This document shows, piece after piece, positions 60,884 through 64,000 of a stretch of DNA of 64,000 nucleotides (position 1 is the stretch's first letter; each line of letters starts with the position of its first letter). The stretch comes from Geosiphon pyriformis (lineage: Eukaryota; Glomeromycota; Glomeromycetes; Archaeosporales; Geosiphonaceae), in assembly GCA_016748015.1 (NCBI GenBank), contig JAAOMT010000082.1, positions 281,483 to 345,482 of the forward strand, in the 5' to 3' direction. The notes below the pieces were generated by a model, which searched no databases, had not been told where the DNA came from, and was given only the letters and a program-made list of their open reading frames with translations. The translations under genes were made by a program, and so were the position numbers.

Positions 60884-61860
60884 TTAAAATATCAATGACC
60901 TTGAAAATAAATATTTTAAAATTTAATTTTTATTACACAAAAGAAATTCTTAAAACTTTAATTCTTTTATCGTAAAATCAAAGATAAAAAATAAAATAAA
61001 TAGTTTTCAAATATTTTCCCAATTTTTAAAATAAATAAATAGTACAACAATTAAAATAAAAAATTGAATTTCAATGAATCAATAAATATATAAATAAAAA
61101 GCACGTAGATCAAAATTATGAAATATTTCAGCCATATCAATTATTCTCAATCTTTTATTACTCGCAGTTTAATAAAATTAAAGTTAGAGCTATCCAATAA
61201 GCCATTTTTAACAACTAATTAAAGTTTTCCCTTTTTAATACCATATTAAGGAAAAACGGGATATTCCGAATTAGAATCATAAAATATTGTGCCAGTCTCA
61301 GTCGAGATTTTCATTTAAAAATGTTAAACTCTATTTTTTTTTTTTGAATTTGAAATTTATTGAATACTGGGAACTTGTGAAATTAATAAAGAAGTAAAAA
61401 TTTTGAAAATATGTGGACTTAAAATTCTTTTCATATATATAAATAAATAATTTATTATCAATTAAGTCTAGATTCTTTTCATATATATAAATTATAATTG
61501 ACTTCTGGACGATTTTCAAAAATAAATAAATTTTTCTATTCAGTATAAATCTTTTGATAAATCTTTTGATGCATTTTCTCGGGAGTGTATGAAAAAGTTT
61601 TTGAAATTTCCTTTGATAGTACAATTTCGTAATTTTTGCCAAGGTTCATTGTTGAAATAGGGTAACCATAAAAAGTTGCACTGAAATATAAAGTTTTGCT
61701 TTTTTTTCAGCTTTCCCTGAGTACACAGGTCATTTTGTCATCATGAAGAAATTTTTAAGGATTAAAATAAATTGTAAATATCTATGTTGGTAATTCCTGC
61801 ACATGATGCGGGTTATCTTTTATATTCCAATTTTCCCAATTCTTTCTAAAATGCAGGAGT
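60884..61860. other. Intergenic, nothing recognised
   Basis: AT-rich. The 103-codon minus-strand frame at 61,331-61,642 contains a duplicated TTTTCATATATATAAAT word (61,430 and 61,475) and looks like an AT-bias artefact. Confidence 0.45.
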
Positions 61861-61861
61861 C

Positions 61862-61908
61862 GGCATCCCGCATCCCGCATTCTGCATCCTTCATCTGCAT
61901 TTGCATTT
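61862..61908. repeat. GCATCCC-type short tandem repeat
   Basis: About six imperfect units based on GCATCC/GCATT (GCATCCCGCATCCCGCATTC start) form a C-rich island upstream of the ABCA gene. Confidence 0.8.
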
Positions 61909-62203
61909 TTTATTTTTTATAAATTCCTATATTGGTATTTGAATAAGATCCCGTGTGGCAAAGTTTTCCAATAATAGGTATAAACTAGCATTTTTAAAAT
62001 AAGAAAATCTCAACTCAAATAACTGGGTTTTCTATTCAGTTTTAGATACTTTTAATGTACCACTTTTTAAAACCTATTTTTTTTTTACCATTTTTCCACT
62101 TTTCTGTATATCGATCTCCTTGAGACTTACCGTCAAATATTGACGATCATTTATATTATGACGCCCTTTCAAAATAAGTGGGAAAGAATTAAAAAAAGAA
62201 AAA

Positions 62204-62226
62204 TATATATATTTATATATATATAC
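62204..62226 (+). promoter_or_regulatory. TA-rich tract, possible TATA region of ABCA gene
   Basis: An alternating TA run (ATATATATATTTATATATAT) lies 50-70 bp before the ATG at 62,275. Position fits a TATA region; no other evidence. Confidence 0.35.
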
Positions 62227-62274
62227 CCGAAATATTCAGATAAAAATTTTAAGGAAAAATAGGATAAAAGCACT

Positions 62275-64000
62275 ATGGACTATCTACATACACGAAATCA
62301 ATTTGAGTTGAGCTCGACAAGAGCTCCCTCGAGTCAGTCACCTCAAAATTACGTTAAGCCACAATCATCCACCCATTCAATCAAATTATTTTTCGTGCAG
62401 TTATCCGCTATGCTTAAAAGAAATCTTATTTTCCAGGTTAGTGATTCTAAAAGTTATTGTTATACTTTTAAACATTTCTATAAAATTTTATATCATAGAT
62501 TCGATACAAAAGGTCGACAATTTTACAAGTTCTTATCGGTCCTCTTTTGATATTATCCGTTTTATTCATTCTACAAAAAGCTGATATGACTCAAGATGTA
62601 CCTAACCTACATCCAAAATCCTATCCGTTACTAGGGTTATTACCTTGCCAGGTTTGAAAAAATTATATTTAAACAATTTATAATGTTAAAAGTATTTTCA
62701 ATACATCTTTTTAATTTTTTCTCACTTTATAAGGGTTATAAAGATGATAATCGTTGTATTAATATTTTATATACACCCGAGACTGAGGAGAATAAAAAAA
62801 TTATGCAAATTTTTTCCGCTAATAATGAAAAACGAACGAATAAATCTATTCCTTTGGAAGATATTGAAATTGGTAATTCAAGATACCTTAAATAATTTCA
62901 AAATATTTTTAAGAGTTGTCCCTAAAACTAATTTCATCTTTTTGCCACCCCCCAAGATATAAACTTTAAACCTGATAAAAATTTAGGCATCATCGCCGTA
63001 CCGGATGCTTCCTTTATTTATGACTACACACTCTATAATCCAAATATTACCTTGTTTGGAATCGAGTTCACTACCGATCCCGGGCCACCAATCAATTATC
63101 GTTATCAAGTTTGGTTGAATAGTAGCTTAAGCAATAATGCTTCGAATGTATTTAGTGAACAATTATTATCTTTGCAACGGGGTATTGATGAAGCCATTGG
63201 TAAGACCGAATCAATAAATTTTGCTCATTAATCTCAATTTGTTCATTCATTTATTCATTCATTCATTCATTCATTCTTTAATTTAGTTACCGTGGCCACT
63301 AATTCGATACCCGGAAATTTTGATTCCCCTGCAATAAATGTGAGAATGAAGCAATGGCCTACGGTTCCACTAGGAAAGAAAAGTGATATGATGGTCACTC
63401 GGCATGGATCTTTGTTTTTCTTTAGTGTTCAAATGATCATTTTCATCGCTGTTTTGAACACAATCGTCATGGAAAAGGAAAAAAAATTAATCGCTAGTCT
63501 GGTGATTATGGGTCTCAAGAAAGAAGTCTATTGGCTTGCTTATTTCATTTCAACAGCTTGGCTTATTATTATTTGTTCCTTAAACACTTGCGCATTCGGT
63601 TTAGCCTTTGATTTCTACGTATTTAAAGATACCAATTTCTTGATTTTGCTAATAACATTTATCTTATTCGGTCTCGCTATGGTTGCACTTGCTTTCTTTA
63701 TTACCACTTTCTGTCGCTCGGCTGATGCTGCTGTCCTCGTTGGTATATTATGTTTAATAATTGGGCTTCTGTTCCAGACCTTTGTATTTTCATTATCGTA
63801 TATCGGCTACATTTGGTGGGATATATATACAGGCAAAGTTGGTTGGATTCTTTTGATGTTCTTCCCATTCTTCAACTTTGGTAAAATTTATCTGGATATG
63901 TCACAATTAACCGCCCGGAATTTCGACTTTCTAACCAACAAAATTGTTTATGGACCCGGATTTCATTGGAATGATCTTTACCGCCCTCTTCCTTCCCATT
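62275..64000 (+). CDS. ABCA-type transporter, N-terminal half, runs off edge
   Basis: Exons 62,275-62,436, 62,499-62,651, 62,734-62,872, 62,987-63,199 and 63,287-64,000+ join in phase with GT-AG introns, giving about 460 residues. A 65-residue cytosolic start precedes TM1 (ILQVLIGPLLILSVLFIL, residues ~69-86) and a large extracellular loop; a five-helix TM cluster follows in exon 5. EKEKKLIASLVIMGLKKEVY is the conserved ABCA segment after TM2 that lies on the cytosolic side. The topology and this segment indicate an ABC2-type, subfamily A lipid exporter. The nucleotide-binding domain must lie beyond the right edge. No stop or frameshift is seen; codon use is less AT-biased than in neighbouring pseudogenes. 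Confidence 0.88.
63243..63276 (+). repeat. (ATTC)n repeat in ABCA intron 4
   Basis: An ATTC tetranucleotide run of about eight units with one imperfect unit fills the pyrimidine-rich part of intron 4 just before the acceptor TTTAG (63,286). Repeat-length changes could affect the acceptor's pyrimidine tract. Confidence 0.85.

Noticed and set aside
61331-61642. 103-codon minus-strand frame rich in Lys, Ile and Phe
   Set aside because: It contains a duplicated TATATATAAAT word and no family resemblance; likely a compositional artefact.
1-64000. Possible bacterial endosymbiont origin (AT-rich Mollicutes-like)
   Set aside because: Spliceosomal introns in the ABCA and lipase-like genes, LINE/Gypsy elements and BTB-TLDc sequence indicate a eukaryotic fungal nuclear genome.

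Overview
The window looks like a nuclear contig of an arbuscular mycorrhizal fungus (Glomeromycotina). It is very AT-rich, has short spliceosomal introns (about 60-115 bp), and is filled with LINE and Ty3/Gypsy copies of types I recognise from that group. It also holds members of the gene families that are expanded there: BTB-BACK-TLDc proteins, class 3 lipase-like proteins, kinase-like fragments, and an ABCA transporter. Only the right-hand end (about 62.2-64.0 kb) looks like an ordinary, well-preserved gene. No tRNA, rRNA or CRISPR array was seen.

Layout: 1-238 is an inverted end of a Gypsy LTR inserted into a decayed minus-strand LINE (239 to about 7,270). That LINE itself carries a 961-bp solo LTR-like insertion (3,841-4,801). 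An AT-rich 5' leader follows, with a conserved ~100-bp module, then a second, truncated minus-strand LINE (7,817-9,993). From 10.0 to 13.46 kb there are two copies of an LTR-like repeat (family B) flanking a reversed Gypsy integrase remnant. From 13,461 to 23,382 lies an almost complete Ty3/Gypsy element with paired 977-bp LTRs. Its order is gag, protease, Cys-rich segment, dUTPase, RT, RNase H, integrase, then a separate uninterrupted 235-codon ORF. From 23.4 to 33.6 kb comes a strongly C/G-depleted graveyard: an LTR-C copy plus LINE 5' fragment, a self-nested AT-rich transposon, and a second copy of the same Gypsy family in which most C and G have become T and A.

From 33.6 to 51.8 kb is a low-density gene zone: a lipase-like fragment (35.2 kb), a BTB-BACK-TLDc pseudogene (38.4-40.0 kb), two five-exon minus-strand lipase-like genes (41.7-43.3 and 50.3-51.8 kb), and kinase-like remnants (43.8-44.2 and 47.0 kb). 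In both lipase-like genes the catalytic serine position is glycine. From 51.8 to 59.3 kb there are more AT-rich element remains. From 59.3 kb on there are microsatellites, a possible small broken ORF and, from 62,275, the first five exons of an ABCA-type transporter that runs off the right edge.

Nearly everything between 1 and 34 kb is mobile-element sequence at different stages of decay. C-to-T and G-to-A transitions account for most of the premature stops and lost catalytic residues I could trace.
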